Shown here one piece after another: positions 1 through 8,053 of a DNA stretch of 64,000 nt. The translations under genes were made by a program, and so were the position numbers. Within the stretch, counting starts at the first letter, position 1. Every line of letters begins with the position of its first letter. Origin of the DNA: Candidatus Woesearchaeota archaeon. GTDB taxonomy: Archaea; Nanobdellota; Nanobdellia; Woesearchaeales; JACPBO01. The stretch is from NCBI GenBank assembly GCA_030651135.1, contig JAUSCS010000013.1, positions 124,001-188,000 of the forward strand, read 5' to 3'. Under the pieces are notes generated by a model. It was not told the origin of the DNA. It searched no databases and was given only the letters and a program-made list of their open reading frames with translations.

Positions 1-29
1 ACTGCCTTGCTATCATCCTCTTGCTTCAT
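1..29 (-). CDS. Partial N-terminus of an unidentified protein
   Basis: A minus-strand ATG at 29-27 follows a strong purine-rich ribosome-binding site (GAGGGGGAAAG). The nine visible codons read MKQEDDSKA and stay open to the window edge. Too little is present to assign a family. It lies downstream of the Bro-N gene and of the duplicated apt tail. Confidence 0.35.
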
Positions 30-170
30 CTTTCCCCCTCTTTTCAAGTGATTTACTGGTATTTATTAATGATCTCTTACAAAAACCAACATCAAGCCAT
101 ATTTAAAGTTTTGTGCTTTGAATAATATATATCGCAAAAATAACTTTGAATGATTTAAATTAAATTGCTT

Positions 171-241
171 ATTCTCCTTCAAACTCTACCAGATTGAAAA
201 CCTTGTAATTATTTTCCAGTAATTTGTTCTTTCTTTTCAAT
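171..241 (-). repeat. Duplicated 3' end of apt (copy A)
   Basis: These 71 bases match 1070-1140 (the real apt 3' end) at 65 positions. Read on the minus strand in the apt frame, the copy still encodes the last codons of Apt (KNKLLENNYKVFNLVEFEGE) followed by TAA. Most differences are synonymous third-position changes, so this copy has a coding history: either a formerly intact second apt or an incoming apt tail from a relative. The Bro-N gene ends inside the copy in another frame. Confidence 0.9.
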
Positions 242-1066
242 CCTTTTTCTTTTGTCTTTTTCCGTTGCAGAAAGGTAATTCTCACCTGAAATGATTGATC
301 TGCCTATCTTTCTTTCAGCATCCTTCCTGGCGTTGCCCGCAACCTCTCCGCCTTCTTTTGCAGAATCTTTGCATTCTGGAAAACCCTCATCATCTTTATT
401 TCTTGTAATTTCAGTAGTAACCCTCTCGCCAAGCATTGTAAAGATAAGCTCCAGATCATTCATATGATCCCTAAGATTCTCTTTTTTCAGCCCTTTGAGC
501 TTTTGATATTCGCCTGGCGTCATTCCAAAAGTTGCTTTTGAGATCTCTGCCGTTAAAATAGCAAATTCCCTGTCAGCTTCCACCCCTCTTTTCTTCCATT
601 CATCTGTGAGTTCGTCTCTTATAGCAATTCCCCTTACTCTTTTTTCAATCCAATCATCAGAATAGCCTTTAGCTTTGTAGATTTCCTTCATTCGTTTCTG
701 GGCAAGCTCTGGGTTCTCTATTTCCTGCACTCGTTCATAGCCTGCCTTTGCTAACCAAAGCTTAAACGGCTCTGCTTTTTTAGAAGGGATTGACTGGATT
801 AAGCGGAATATTGTCTGCGTATTTGCGCAGTCACCCTCATAGAACTTGCCATCAGATGCAGGTAATTTCAGTTGGTTACAATTTGTAACCACCTCACTGC
901 CCTCCTCCTTCAATCTGTGTTTAAGCACTTTCCAATAGTTTCTTGGATCTTCACTTTCAGCTAAAATGCCTATAATATCAACTACGGAAAACCACCATTC
1001 ATCATTATGCCAGATTCTTCTTATCTGCTTTCCTTGGAATACAACTAATGCGTTATTTTCTTCCAA
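209..1066 (-). CDS. Bro-N / DinD-like DNA-damage-inducible or antirepressor protein
   Basis: The protein resembles the Bro-N/DinD group. Its first ~110 residues have the Bro-N pattern (ALVVFQGKQIRRIWHNDEWW, then SVVDIIGILAES and PSKKAEPFKLWLA). The middle carries the DinD-like segment with IRDELTDEWKKRG, TAEISKATFGMTPGEY and DLELIFTMLGE. Bro-N proteins bind DNA and are typical of viruses and mobile elements; DinD proteins are tied to DNA-damage responses. I chose TTG at 1066, two bases past the apt stop, because AAGGGG lies six bases upstream; a TTG at 1081 would overlap apt. The C-terminus (RIEKKEQITGK) is encoded by the duplicated apt tail read in a different frame, a sign of recent insertion. 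It is probably cotranscribed with apt. Confidence 0.85.
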   Translation of the reverse strand: MEENNALVVFQGKQIRRIWHNDEWWFSVVDIIGILAESEDPRNYWKVLKHRLKEEGSEVVTNCNQLKLPASDGKFYEGDCANTQTIFRLIQSIPSKKAEPFKLWLAKAGYERVQEIENPELAQKRMKEIYKAKGYSDDWIEKRVRGIAIRDELTDEWKKRGVEADREFAILTAEISKATFGMTPGEYQKLKGLKKENLRDHMNDLELIFTMLGERVTTEITRNKDDEGFPECKDSAKEGGEVAGNARKDAERKIGRSIISGENYLSATEKDKRKRIEKKEQITGK

Positions 1067-1067
1067 T

Positions 1068-1598
1068 TTATTCCCCTTCAAACTCCACCAGATTGAAAAC
1101 CTTGTAATTGTTTTCCAGCAATTTGTTCTTGCCTTTCAATTCAGGAAGATCAACAATGAAGGCGCACTCTACGATCTTTCCTCCGAGCTTTTCGATTAAT
1201 TTGCATGCTGCAAGAGCTGTACCCCCGGTAGCAATCAGATCGTCTATAAGCAGCACATTATCGCCTTCTTTTATTGCGTCTTTGTGCATTTCAATTGTGT
1301 CAGTGCTGTATTCTGTGTCATAAGTCAGCCTTTCAACCTCTGCAGGCAGCTTTCCTTTCTTCCTTATCGGAACAAATCCGACGCCAAGCTGATGCGCAAC
1401 TGCGCCGCCAAGAATAAATCCTCTGCTTTCAATCCCGGCAACAACATCTATTTTGGCATCTTTATATCTTTCAACAAATTCTTTGATCACATCTTTTAAT
1501 CCCTGGGCATCTTTCAGCAGTGTTGTAATGTCCCTGAACATAACGCCCTGCTTAGGCCAATGCGGAATTGTGCGGATTTTTGATTTAATATTGTCCAT
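1068..1598 (-). CDS. apt: Adenine phosphoribosyltransferase
   Basis: Converts adenine and PRPP to AMP in purine salvage. The 176-residue protein has the usual Apt length. It begins with the typical WPKQGVMFRDITTLL segment, carries AGIESRGFILGGAVA, and has the PRPP-binding loop VLLIDDLIATGGT at about 115-127. Start chosen at ATG 1598 (MDNIKS); an upstream ATG at 1619 would lengthen the overlap with the preceding ORF. It follows mtnP and a small ORF on the same strand; MtnP releases adenine, which Apt recovers. Its last ~70 bases recur at 171-241. Confidence 0.95.
   Translation of the reverse strand: MDNIKSKIRTIPHWPKQGVMFRDITTLLKDAQGLKDVIKEFVERYKDAKIDVVAGIESRGFILGGAVAHQLGVGFVPIRKKGKLPAEVERLTYDTEYSTDTIEMHKDAIKEGDNVLLIDDLIATGGTALAACKLIEKLGGKIVECAFIVDLPELKGKNKLLENNYKVFNLVEFEGE
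1070..1140 (-). repeat. Apt 3' end (copy B, in the intact gene)
   Basis: This is the genuine 3' end of apt and the partner of the copy at 171-241. The two direct repeats are 899 bases apart and bracket the Bro-N gene, so the interval behaves like an insertion unit with a gene-end attachment site. Confidence 0.9.
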
Positions 1599-1923
1599 AA
1601 CGCTCACACTCTTCATCATTCGGTGGTTCTTTGAGTTCGATCCTTCTTTCTATGCTTTTGAGTTTTTTATTCATTATTTCTTCAGATTTTTTATTAGAAG
1701 GGAAGGAATAAACATCATCATGTTCTTTTCTTAGAATGCAATAAACACCCCCTGCTTCCGGCGGCTCATCTGTTCTCACGATAAGTGAATTGTCAACAGT
1801 AATTATCAACATATGACTAAATTCTGACTTTAAGTCAGAAGAGATTTCATCAACGGACAGCGGAATAGTAAAAGATGTTGGTTTGATGCTGATTTCTTTC
1901 TCAATGCATTCTTCAACAGTCAT
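1585..1923 (-). CDS. Hypothetical protein in the purine salvage operon
   Basis: A 112-residue acidic protein with no family I recognise. The central part (MLIITVDNSLIVRTDEPP, then GGVYCILRKEHDD) looks like short beta strands of a small soluble alpha/beta domain. The C-terminal third is charged and helical. It starts four bases after mtnP ends and overlaps apt by 14 bases, so it is translated as part of the salvage operon. Function unknown. Confidence 0.7.
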   Translation of the reverse strand: MTVEECIEKEISIKPTSFTIPLSVDEISSDLKSEFSHMLIITVDNSLIVRTDEPPEAGGVYCILRKEHDDVYSFPSNKKSEEIMNKKLKSIERRIELKEPPNDEECERYGQY

Positions 1924-1927
1924 TTTC

Positions 1928-2683
1928 TCACCTTATTTTGGGTATTGTTTTCAACAGCAATTTTTTTACGTTCTCAACATTTTTTTCAAAAACCTTCAAT
2001 ATCTCATGCCATTCAACCGGCGCTTCATCTGTTTTCCAGCAGTCATAATCAGTTGACATAGCAACAACAGCATAGGGAATTCCTGCTTCATTTGCAAGTA
2101 TCGCTTCAGGAGCAACTGACATGTTTATCACATCTGCCCCCCATATCCTGAACATATTGGATTCTGCCCTTGTTGAAAATCTTGGGCCTTCAATTGTAAC
2201 AACAGTTCCCTTTTCATGTATTTTCAAGCCTAATTCTCTTCCTGTTTCTATTAATTTTTCCCTTAATTCTTCTGAAAAAGGATCTGCCATCGAAGTATGT
2301 TTTGCATTCTCTATGCCTGCTTCAAATTCTTCATAAAAGGTTATCTTTCTGTGCCTTGTGAAATCTATGAATTGGTCGAGAATGACAAAATCTCCTCTGT
2401 TAATCTCTTCCCTCAAAGAGCCGCAGGCAGTTGTTGCCAATATATGAGTGCAACCCTGCTCTTTTAGCGCATGAATGTTTGCCCTGAAATTAACCTGAGT
2501 TGGCGGAATAGTATGCTGCCTTCCATGCCTTGCAAGAAGCACAATATCAACTCCATCTATAGTCCCGATTGTCAGCAGAGAAGAAGGCTCGCCATAAGGA
2601 GTAATAACTTCTATTTCTTTTGCATCCTTCAATATCTTTGGATCATCCAGCCCAGAGCCGCCAATAATTCCTATTTTGACCAT
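1928..2683 (-). CDS. mtnP: S-methyl-5'-thioadenosine phosphorylase
   Basis: Phosphorolyses 5'-methylthioadenosine to adenine and 5-methylthioribose-1-phosphate (purine nucleoside phosphorylase family 2). The 251-residue protein is family length and starts with [12 protein letters not shown]. It has the phosphate-site segment [20 protein letters not shown], then [39 protein letters not shown] and MSTDYDCW. First gene of the operon with apt. A purine-rich ribosome-binding site (GGGGTAAAGCA) precedes the ATG. Confidence 0.95.
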   Translation of the reverse strand: MVKIGIIGGSGLDDPKILKDAKEIEVITPYGEPSSLLTIGTIDGVDIVLLARHGRQHTIPPTQVNFRANIHALKEQGCTHILATTACGSLREEINRGDFVILDQFIDFTRHRKITFYEEFEAGIENAKHTSMADPFSEELREKLIETGRELGLKIHEKGTVVTIEGPRFSTRAESNMFRIWGADVINMSVAPEAILANEAGIPYAVVAMSTDYDCWKTDEAPVEWHEILKVFEKNVENVKKLLLKTIPKIR

Positions 2684-2713
2684 TGCTTTACCCCAGCCAC
2701 AGATTTATTATTT

Positions 2714-2725
2714 GATTTAAATAGT
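2714..2725 (-). promoter_or_regulatory. TATA-type promoter of mtnP
   Basis: The minus strand reads ACTATTTAAATC here, about 30-40 bases before the mtnP ATG. Spacing fits an archaeal TATA box giving a very short leader. Confidence 0.5.
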
Positions 2726-2800
2726 TTTTGCTTAAAAAACCTCGGAAAAGCCAAGCTTTGACGTTGGTTTTTGCTTAATTTTTATTTTTATATTTTCAAG

Positions 2801-2869
2801 AGAAACCCGACACCCCTCATCACAGATGAGGGGATTGCTCGCTCACTCCGTTCGCTCGGTCGGGTTTCT
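2801..2869. other. Intergenic stem-loop element with nested hairpins
   Basis: The arms AGAAACCCGAC (2801-2811) and GTCGGGTTTCT (2859-2869) are perfectly complementary. Inside lies a second perfect hairpin, CCCCTCATC-ACA-GATGAGGGG (2813-2833), then a GCTCGCTCACTCCGTTCGCTC stretch resembling a REP element. The hairpin core CATCACAGATG recurs at 6453-6465. Flanking genes diverge, so this is not a simple terminator for either. Another small hairpin (CCAGTC-AAA-GACTGG, 2913-2927) follows. It may be a MITE-like or IS200/IS605-derived palindrome or a structured RNA. Confidence 0.6.
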
Positions 2870-3020
2870 AAGAATGCAAATATTCATGATGGGTTGTTTC
2901 GCTTACAAACCGCCAGTCAAAGACTGGATGGAATATTGGCATTTAATCTAGCAACAATTTTCAGAAATGTTTTTAAACTATAGAAGTTATTTTGCTTTAT
3001 CGTTAATGGAGGTTTTTAAT

Positions 3021-3386
3021 ATGGCAAAAGAAGATGAAGAAACTGAAGAAGAATTTGAAGATTATGATGAAAAAAAAGAGAAAGAAAGCGAGGCTGAAAA
3101 AACAGAAGAGTCTGAAGAAGAAATAGAAAAAGAAAACAAAGAAGAATCTGACGAAGGCGATGAAGAAGAGTCAAAAGAAAAAACCGAAGAGGAAAAGTCT
3201 GAAAGCGAAGACGATCAAACAACAAAAAATGTGGAAGAAACTGATGAGGATTCTGAAAAGGAAGGATCAGAAGAAGATGAAAAAGAGCTTGAAGATATAG
3301 AAGAAACCGAAGAGGAAGAATCAGAAGAAGAGCTTAAGAAAAAAAAGAAAAAAGACAAAGAAATAGACGAGGATGAAGAGGAATAA
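3021..3386 (+). CDS. Highly acidic low-complexity protein
   Basis: 121 residues built almost wholly from Glu, Asp, Lys and Ser runs (for example EEETEEEESEEE-like tracts), with no predicted fold, signal peptide or membrane segment. Start at ATG 3021 because GGAGG lies upstream. The composition predicts an intrinsically disordered, strongly negative protein; binding to basic proteins such as histones or ribosomal proteins is only a guess. It converges with the next gene, two bases apart. Confidence 0.65.
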   Translation: MAKEDEETEEEFEDYDEKKEKESEAEKTEESEEEIEKENKEESDEGDEEESKEKTEEEKSESEDDQTTKNVEETDEDSEKEGSEEDEKELEDIEETEEEESEEELKKKKKKDKEIDEDEEE

Positions 3387-3388
3387 AT

Positions 3389-3946
3389 TTATTTTTTGAG
3401 ATCTTGTCCTTTTCTTGAATAGGCATCAACCACAAAATCAAGGCATTTGCGGATTACTGGGATCGAAGAAGGCAGATGTTTTTCGATAAAATGAGCAATC
3501 CCTTTTCCTGCGCCGCTATAATATGCGCTTACAAACATCCTTCCACCATAAATATGCATTAAAACATCACGTTTAAATTCTTGAAGTCTTAGAACATTTG
3601 GATGTTTTGCACTTCTATATACAACAGTTGCAACAAAACACCCTCGGCCGTAACCAAAAAAATGCTCATCATCAGAATCTTTTGGGTATACATCAATATC
3701 AGTAATTGTCTCGATTTCCCCTAGATTTTTGATGGGAAAATATTCTCCATTCGTCAGTTTGATTGAATCCTCGTTTAATTTGTCTTGTTCAGAAAGATCT
3801 GAAAATGCTTTTGATTCGCTCCCCACCATCTTGCTGCATACAGAAAAGTCAACATAATGTTCTCCTGGAGTTCCTATGTCTACCTTAAGCAGGCCGTCTT
3901 CCAATTTATCTTGTTTTTCAACCGAAAGTGTCTTTACGATTGCCAT
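3389..3946 (-). CDS. CFI-box C-terminal domain protein
   Basis: 185 residues. The last ~80 carry a CFI-box-like module: GCFVATVVYRSAKHPNVLRL, then EFKRDVLMHIYGGRMFVSAY and an AHFIEKHLP helix. Such modules usually end secreted or membrane-associated bacterial and archaeal proteins. The N-terminal ~100 residues resemble nothing I recognise and lack a signal peptide. It stands alone, transcribed away from cbf5. Function unknown. Confidence 0.65.
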   Translation of the reverse strand: MAIVKTLSVEKQDKLEDGLLKVDIGTPGEHYVDFSVCSKMVGSESKAFSDLSEQDKLNEDSIKLTNGEYFPIKNLGEIETITDIDVYPKDSDDEHFFGYGRGCFVATVVYRSAKHPNVLRLQEFKRDVLMHIYGGRMFVSAYYSGAGKGIAHFIEKHLPSSIPVIRKCLDFVVDAYSRKGQDLKK

Positions 3947-4055
3947 TGGCTCTGAAAATAAAGTGTTATTTATAAATTTTGCTGTTGTGACTACTGCCGA
4001 ATAATCTCAATATAAAACCAATACCTTTTTATTTGAAAAGGCATTTTCTGAAGAT

Positions 4056-5045
4056 ATGATCAACAAGCTGCCGTTCGAATTAATAGAATACAAGATCTTA
4101 ATCAAAAAACCATCTGAAACTTCTGAAAAATACGGCTGCGCTCCTGAAGAAAGAAAGACAGAAGACATCATAGAATATGGGATAATTAACTTAGACAAGC
4201 CAAAAGGGCCTACATCGCACCAGGTTTCAGCTTATGTCCAAAAGATTTTAGGGATTTCGAAGTCAGGGCATTCTGGAACTTTGGATCCTGCTGTTACAGG
4301 CATTCTTCCGGTTGCCTTAGGCAGGGCAACAAGGATTGTGCAGACATTATTGCCTGCAGGAAAAGAATATATCTGCCTTATGCACATCCATAAACAAATA
4401 GAAGAAAAATTATTAAGAAAAGTTTTAGATGATTTTCTTGGAAAGATAAGGCAACTGCCTCCGATAAAGAGCGCTGTTAAAAGAGTTGAGAGAACAAGAG
4501 AAATATATTATTTGGAAATTCTTGAAATCCAGGATCAGGATGTTTTGTTCATAGTCGGCTGCCAGGCAGGAACATATATAAGAAAGTTATGCGACGATAT
4601 CGGAAAAAAACTTGGCTGCGGAGCGCATATGGCAGAGTTAAGAAGGACAAAAGCCGGGCCTTTCAAAGAGGATGAAAGCTTATCCACATTGCATGACCTG
4701 ACTGATGCATTTTACTATTACAAAAATGATGGCAATGATAAATTCATCAGAAAAATAATACTTACGATTGAACATGCTGTTTCTCATATCCCGCAAGCAT
4801 GGGTATTGGATACAACAGTCGACAGCCTGTGCCACGGCTCAGACCTGAAAATCCCAGGAATAAGCAAATTAAATGACCAAATAATTTTCAGCGATATGGT
4901 AGCTGTAATGACTTTAAAAAATGAATTAGTGGCGATCGGCACAGCAAAGATGAATTCTGAGGAGATTATGAAAAAAGATAAAGGCGTTGCCGTGAAAATA
5001 GAAAAAGTGTTTATGCAGCCGGGAACTTATCCGAGGATTTCCTGA
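4056..5045 (+). CDS. cbf5: Archaeal tRNA/rRNA pseudouridine synthase Cbf5 (H/ACA RNP)
   Basis: Catalytic subunit of archaeal H/ACA ribonucleoproteins; it can also make tRNA pseudouridine 55. The N-terminus (KLPFELIEYKILIKKP, YGCAPEER) is typical of Cbf5. The TruB-type catalytic motif GHSGTLDPAVTG holds the nucleophile Asp77. FIVGCQAGTYIRKLCDDIG marks the second conserved region. Residues ~245-325 look like a PUA domain. Length (329 aa) is normal. A TATA-like CCTTTTTATTTG at 4024-4035 lies about 25 bases before the ATG, suggesting a leaderless mRNA. Confidence 0.95.
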   Translation: MINKLPFELIEYKILIKKPSETSEKYGCAPEERKTEDIIEYGIINLDKPKGPTSHQVSAYVQKILGISKSGHSGTLDPAVTGILPVALGRATRIVQTLLPAGKEYICLMHIHKQIEEKLLRKVLDDFLGKIRQLPPIKSAVKRVERTREIYYLEILEIQDQDVLFIVGCQAGTYIRKLCDDIGKKLGCGAHMAELRRTKAGPFKEDESLSTLHDLTDAFYYYKNDGNDKFIRKIILTIEHAVSHIPQAWVLDTTVDSLCHGSDLKIPGISKLNDQIIFSDMVAVMTLKNELVAIGTAKMNSEEIMKKDKGVAVKIEKVFMQPGTYPRIS

Positions 5046-5056
5046 GTAAAACTGCT

Positions 5057-5197
5057 CTATTTGTAAATTAATTTAGCGATTACTAACGAAATTGCCAGAA
5101 TGATTTCTATTGTATTTGTTACAATGATCGGCATTTCTTTTATGCCAAACCCATAAACAAAATATAACAACAGGCCAAAAAACCCAATATCAGTCAT
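5057..5197 (-). pseudogene. Truncated SemiSWEET/PQ-loop transporter remnant
   Basis: A 46-residue reading frame starting MTDIGFFGLLLYFVYGFGIK, then EMPIIVTNTIEIILAISLVI and ending AKLIYK. It resembles the second and third membrane helices of SemiSWEET/MtN3 sugar transporters, which normally have ~85-90 residues and three helices. The frame extends a few codons upstream and meets TAG with no room for the first helix. I read it as a 5'-truncated remnant; a real two-helix microprotein is the alternative. Confidence 0.5.
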
Positions 5198-5232
5198 TTC
5201 ATCATTTGATATACCAGTATACAAAAACGTAA

Positions 5233-5245
5233 CATTTATATACTA
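5233..5245 (+). promoter_or_regulatory. Possible ftsZ promoter (TATA)
   Basis: CATTTATATACTA is the best TATA-like match between cbf5 and ftsZ. Used as promoter it would give ftsZ an untranslated leader of roughly 120 bases, unusually long for this window. A clear ribosome-binding site (GAGGTGA, 5377-5383) precedes the ftsZ ATG, which fits a leadered mRNA. Confidence 0.35.
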
Positions 5246-5387
5246 GTTATGATATCTATAGATTTCGAAAATCAAAATTCAAATCATATTATCCCTCACC
5301 AAATAACGCACATCACAGCTCACGCAATTATTCTCTTGATCAACAACAAAAAACTAAAACGATAGCATAAAAAATCGAGGTGAAAAA

Positions 5388-6410
5388 ATGGAGGAGTTAG
5401 AAGTCGGGAACGCAAATATAAAAGTTATAGGCGTAGGTGGAGCGGGCAACAATATGGTTTCATGGCTCTATAAAAAAGGAGTCAAGGGAGCCGAAGTTAT
5501 TGCTGTAAATACAGACAAACAGCATTTGGATATTTCTGAAGCAGACAGGAAGTTCTTGCTTGGCGTTGGTGTAACACGAGGCTTAGGCTGCGGCGGATTT
5601 CCTCAAAAAGGAGCAGCTGCTGCGCAGGAAACATTGAATGAGATAAAATCAGTGTTAACTGGTGCGGACATGGTTTTCATTTGCGCAGGAATGGGCGGCG
5701 GAACAGGAACAGGAGCAGCGCCGGTTGTAGCAAGAGTTGCAAAAGAAGCAGGCACAATTGTAATCGGCACAGTAACCATGCCATTCAAGATAGAAAGAGC
5801 AAGAATTGACAAGGCAGAATTCGGGCTGCAGGAATTAAGGCAGTCTTGCGACACAGTCATCGTGATTGATAACAACAGGCTAGTTCAGATTGCAGGCAAC
5901 CTGCCTATACAGCAGGCATTTGCAGTTGCAAATGAATTGATAAGCACAATGATCAGGGGCATAGTCGAAACAATTGCTATTCCCAGCTTAGTTAACTTGG
6001 ATTTCGCAGATGTCAAGGCAATAATGAGCAATGGAGGGGTTGCAGCAATTGGTGTAGGCGCATCAGACACAAACAACAGAGTGGATGAAGCAGTCAAAGG
6101 AGCATTATCCAACCCATTATTGGAAATAGACTACAAGGGTGCAACAGGCGCTTTGATACATATTGAAGGCGGCCCGGATATGACTTTGGATGAAGTAAGC
6201 AGAATTGGCGAAATGGTTACAGAAACGCTTGATGAAGACGCAAACGTCATCTGGGGAGCAAGAGTTAGCGATGCAATGAAAGGCAAAATAACTGTGATGA
6301 CAATAATAACAGGAGTTCATTCTCCATGGATAATCGGCAAAGTTGACAGGAAAACAAAGCAGCAAATGGCAAAAAGGATGAGTGAGGAGCTTGGAATTGA
6401 GTTGATGTGA
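5388..6410 (+). CDS. ftsZ: Cell division GTPase FtsZ
   Basis: Tubulin-like GTPase forming the cytokinetic ring. It has the nucleotide-binding start [13 protein letters not shown], the tubulin signature GGGTGTG at 103-109, NTD near 41-43, and the T7 loop NLDFADVK at 203-210 that completes the GTPase site of the neighbouring subunit. At 340 residues it holds the two globular domains but almost no C-terminal linker or tail. It is preceded by a ribosome-binding site and followed by a structured intergenic region. Confidence 0.97.
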   Translation: MEELEVGNANIKVIGVGGAGNNMVSWLYKKGVKGAEVIAVNTDKQHLDISEADRKFLLGVGVTRGLGCGGFPQKGAAAAQETLNEIKSVLTGADMVFICAGMGGGTGTGAAPVVARVAKEAGTIVIGTVTMPFKIERARIDKAEFGLQELRQSCDTVIVIDNNRLVQIAGNLPIQQAFAVANELISTMIRGIVETIAIPSLVNLDFADVKAIMSNGGVAAIGVGASDTNNRVDEAVKGALSNPLLEIDYKGATGALIHIEGGPDMTLDEVSRIGEMVTETLDEDANVIWGARVSDAMKGKITVMTIITGVHSPWIIGKVDRKTKQQMAKRMSEELGIELM

Positions 6411-6442
6411 TGATTTAATTTTTTTTATTTATTTAAATATGT

Positions 6443-6505
6443 CAAAAACCACCCATCACAGATGGGTGGCATGTTGCTAAATTCCACCGTATCAGGTGGT
6501 TTTTG
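6443..6505. other. Stem-loop with two mutually exclusive pairings
   Basis: CAAAAACCACC (6443-6453) pairs perfectly with GGTGGTTTTTG (6495-6505). The same CCACC also belongs to a 9-bp hairpin, CCACCCATC-ACA-GATGGGTGG (6449-6469). The two pairings exclude each other. The ACA loop and CATCACAGATG core match the element at 2813-2833. It lies just past ftsZ and could act in termination or be a MITE-like palindrome; no poly-T tract decides this. Confidence 0.6.
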
Positions 6506-6512
6506 AGCATGC

Positions 6513-6555
6513 TCGGAAATATAACATCAATCATAGACTGATGTTATATTTCCGA
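6513..6555. other. Perfect 17-bp inverted repeat before the repeat-protein gene
   Basis: The arm 6513-6529 is the exact reverse complement of 6539-6555, with a nine-base loop. The arms start TCGGAAATATAAC and end GTTATATTTCCGA. It ends 30 bases before the ATG at 6585. It may be a hairpin in the leader, a terminator of the ftsZ mRNA read in either direction, or a protein-binding palindrome. Confidence 0.6.
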
Positions 6556-6584
6556 CATATTAAACTGCAAAGAGGGGCGAGAAC

Positions 6585-7322
6585 ATGGGCGATGAAAAAA
6601 TAATTAAAAAAATGGTTACTGAAATGGTTGAAAAAAACCAATTAGTAATGCCGAAGGAAGATCTGTCGAATTTCAAGAAACTGGTTCCGGCATTGATAGA
6701 CAAAGGCGTAGACAATCTTAATTTATCAATGTTCAGCAATGAAATGAAACTAGGATTGCTGAATGCGCTTGGCGATGAATATCTGAGAAAAGGCAAAGTG
6801 CCTGAAGCGATTAAAGTGTTCATCTTGTCAGGCAACAGGAAAAAGCTTGTTGAGATAGGCGAGGACTATGAAAAAATAGGGCTGTTCTCTGATGCTATTG
6901 ACGCATACAGGCTTTCTGGCGACCATGATAAATTGATGAAGACAGGCAACAAATGCCTTAGTGAAGGCCATATGTCGGATGCAATAAAGGCATTCAGGAT
7001 TTTGAATGATGTTGACAAGCTGGCATCTGTAGGCGATGACTGCCTTAGAAAAGGAAAATGGGATTATGCGCTTGAAGTCTTTAATGCAATAAGCAACAAA
7101 AACAAGCTAGTGGAGCTTGGCGACAAATGCCTTGAAGACAGGCAGATTGCATTGGCTGCAAAAGCATACGAGCTTTCAGGAGACAAGGCAAAGCTCAGCT
7201 CATTGGGAGACACATGCCTGAAAGAAGGGCTGATAGCAACTGCTTTGAAAGCTTACACTTTAGCAGGCAATGAGATAATGGTCCAGTTCATCAAGGAAAA
7301 CTTTTCGAACAAATTAATCTGA
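6585..7322 (+). CDS. TPR-like helical repeat protein
   Basis: 245 residues. After ~75 N-terminal residues come about five repeats of ~33 residues with the pattern KLVEIGEDYEKIGLFSDAID-AY-LSGD. They resemble TPR/Sel1-type two-helix repeats with alternating G(D/E)-CL and A-KAY positions, pointing to a protein-interaction solenoid. No signal peptide or membrane segment. The start is supported by GAGGGGCGAGA. Two small genes follow closely. Proximity to ftsZ is suggestive, but the hairpins between them argue for separate transcription. Confidence 0.75.
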   Translation: MGDEKIIKKMVTEMVEKNQLVMPKEDLSNFKKLVPALIDKGVDNLNLSMFSNEMKLGLLNALGDEYLRKGKVPEAIKVFILSGNRKKLVEIGEDYEKIGLFSDAIDAYRLSGDHDKLMKTGNKCLSEGHMSDAIKAFRILNDVDKLASVGDDCLRKGKWDYALEVFNAISNKNKLVELGDKCLEDRQIALAAKAYELSGDKAKLSSLGDTCLKEGLIATALKAYTLAGNEIMVQFIKENFSNKLI

Positions 7323-7335
7323 AGCTGAGGGAAGA

Positions 7336-7662
7336 ATGGAAGACACATATTTATTGGAGCAGAAATTCCAGCTGTTAATGGATATAGGCAGCAAGAAATT
7401 GCAGCAGGAGATTGCAGCATTAAAAACAACAGTTTCAATGCTTCAGGATGAAGTGAGAAACTTAAGGAATGACAGGCGGAATGCCGCATTGGAGCAGCCC
7501 AGGCAGGCAAGCATGATTGAATCATCAGCGCCTGCAGTAAAAGCAGCCAGCGATGAAGGATATGTTCCGAAAAGCAACGTGAAGGAAGCGCATCCAAGGC
7601 TGGGCAATTACTCATCAGAGGATGTTTCAATAGAGAAGTTTTTCAACTATGGGAGAAAATGA
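7336..7662 (+). CDS. Small coiled-coil protein
   Basis: 108 residues. Residues ~8-50 (LLEQKFQLLMDIGSKKLQQE, then EIAALKTTVSMLQDEVRNLR) form a heptad-like coiled coil. The rest is a flexible Ala/Ser/Pro region ending in a short conserved-looking tail (SIEKFFNYGRK). It starts 13 bases after the repeat protein with GAGGGAAG as ribosome-binding site. Likely an adaptor for its neighbours; function unknown. Confidence 0.65.
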   Translation: MEDTYLLEQKFQLLMDIGSKKLQQEIAALKTTVSMLQDEVRNLRNDRRNAALEQPRQASMIESSAPAVKAASDEGYVPKSNVKEAHPRLGNYSSEDVSIEKFFNYGRK

Positions 7663-8039
7663 AAATGGTGAATTATTTGCTTACTGAGCGCATAAGATGT
7701 GATGTCGTCGGCTCAAATACATCCCACAATAGTGAGTATCATGACATGTTAACCGCTGGAAAAATCAAAGGCTATATTTTTGGAATAGATGATACTGGCT
7801 TGTTCATCAAGATGAGAATAAATTCATCGCACAGGATAGTTGCAGTCAGTGTTCCAACTGCTATTGCGGAAGTGGGCGATATAACAATATTGCTGGAGGA
7901 AGCCCTCTGTTCATATTTAAAACAGAGAAATGGTGACTCTTTTGTATTAGTTCATCCGCAGAAAGAAGATTTATTCAAGAGGATAGTTGAAAATAAGGGC
8001 TATAAAGCGAATTTAGTTGAACTGCGTAATTATAACTAG
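7659..8039 (+). CDS. Hypothetical alpha/beta protein
   Basis: 126 residues, overlapping the coiled-coil gene by four bases, so translation is probably coupled; ATG 7665 is an alternative start. Segments IKGYIFGIDDTGLFIKMRI and HRIVAVSVPTAIAEVGDITI suggest a beta-rich domain, followed by a helix and DSFVLVHPQKEDLFKRIVE. No family recognised. The three-gene cluster (repeat protein, coiled coil, this) looks like one operon. Confidence 0.6.
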   Translation: MKMVNYLLTERIRCDVVGSNTSHNSEYHDMLTAGKIKGYIFGIDDTGLFIKMRINSSHRIVAVSVPTAIAEVGDITILLEEALCSYLKQRNGDSFVLVHPQKEDLFKRIVENKGYKANLVELRNYN

Positions 8040-8053
8040 CCCAGCTTCTCAAA

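Noticed and set aside
2801-2869. Transcription terminator
   Set aside because: Flanking genes (mtnP and the acidic protein gene) are transcribed away from it.
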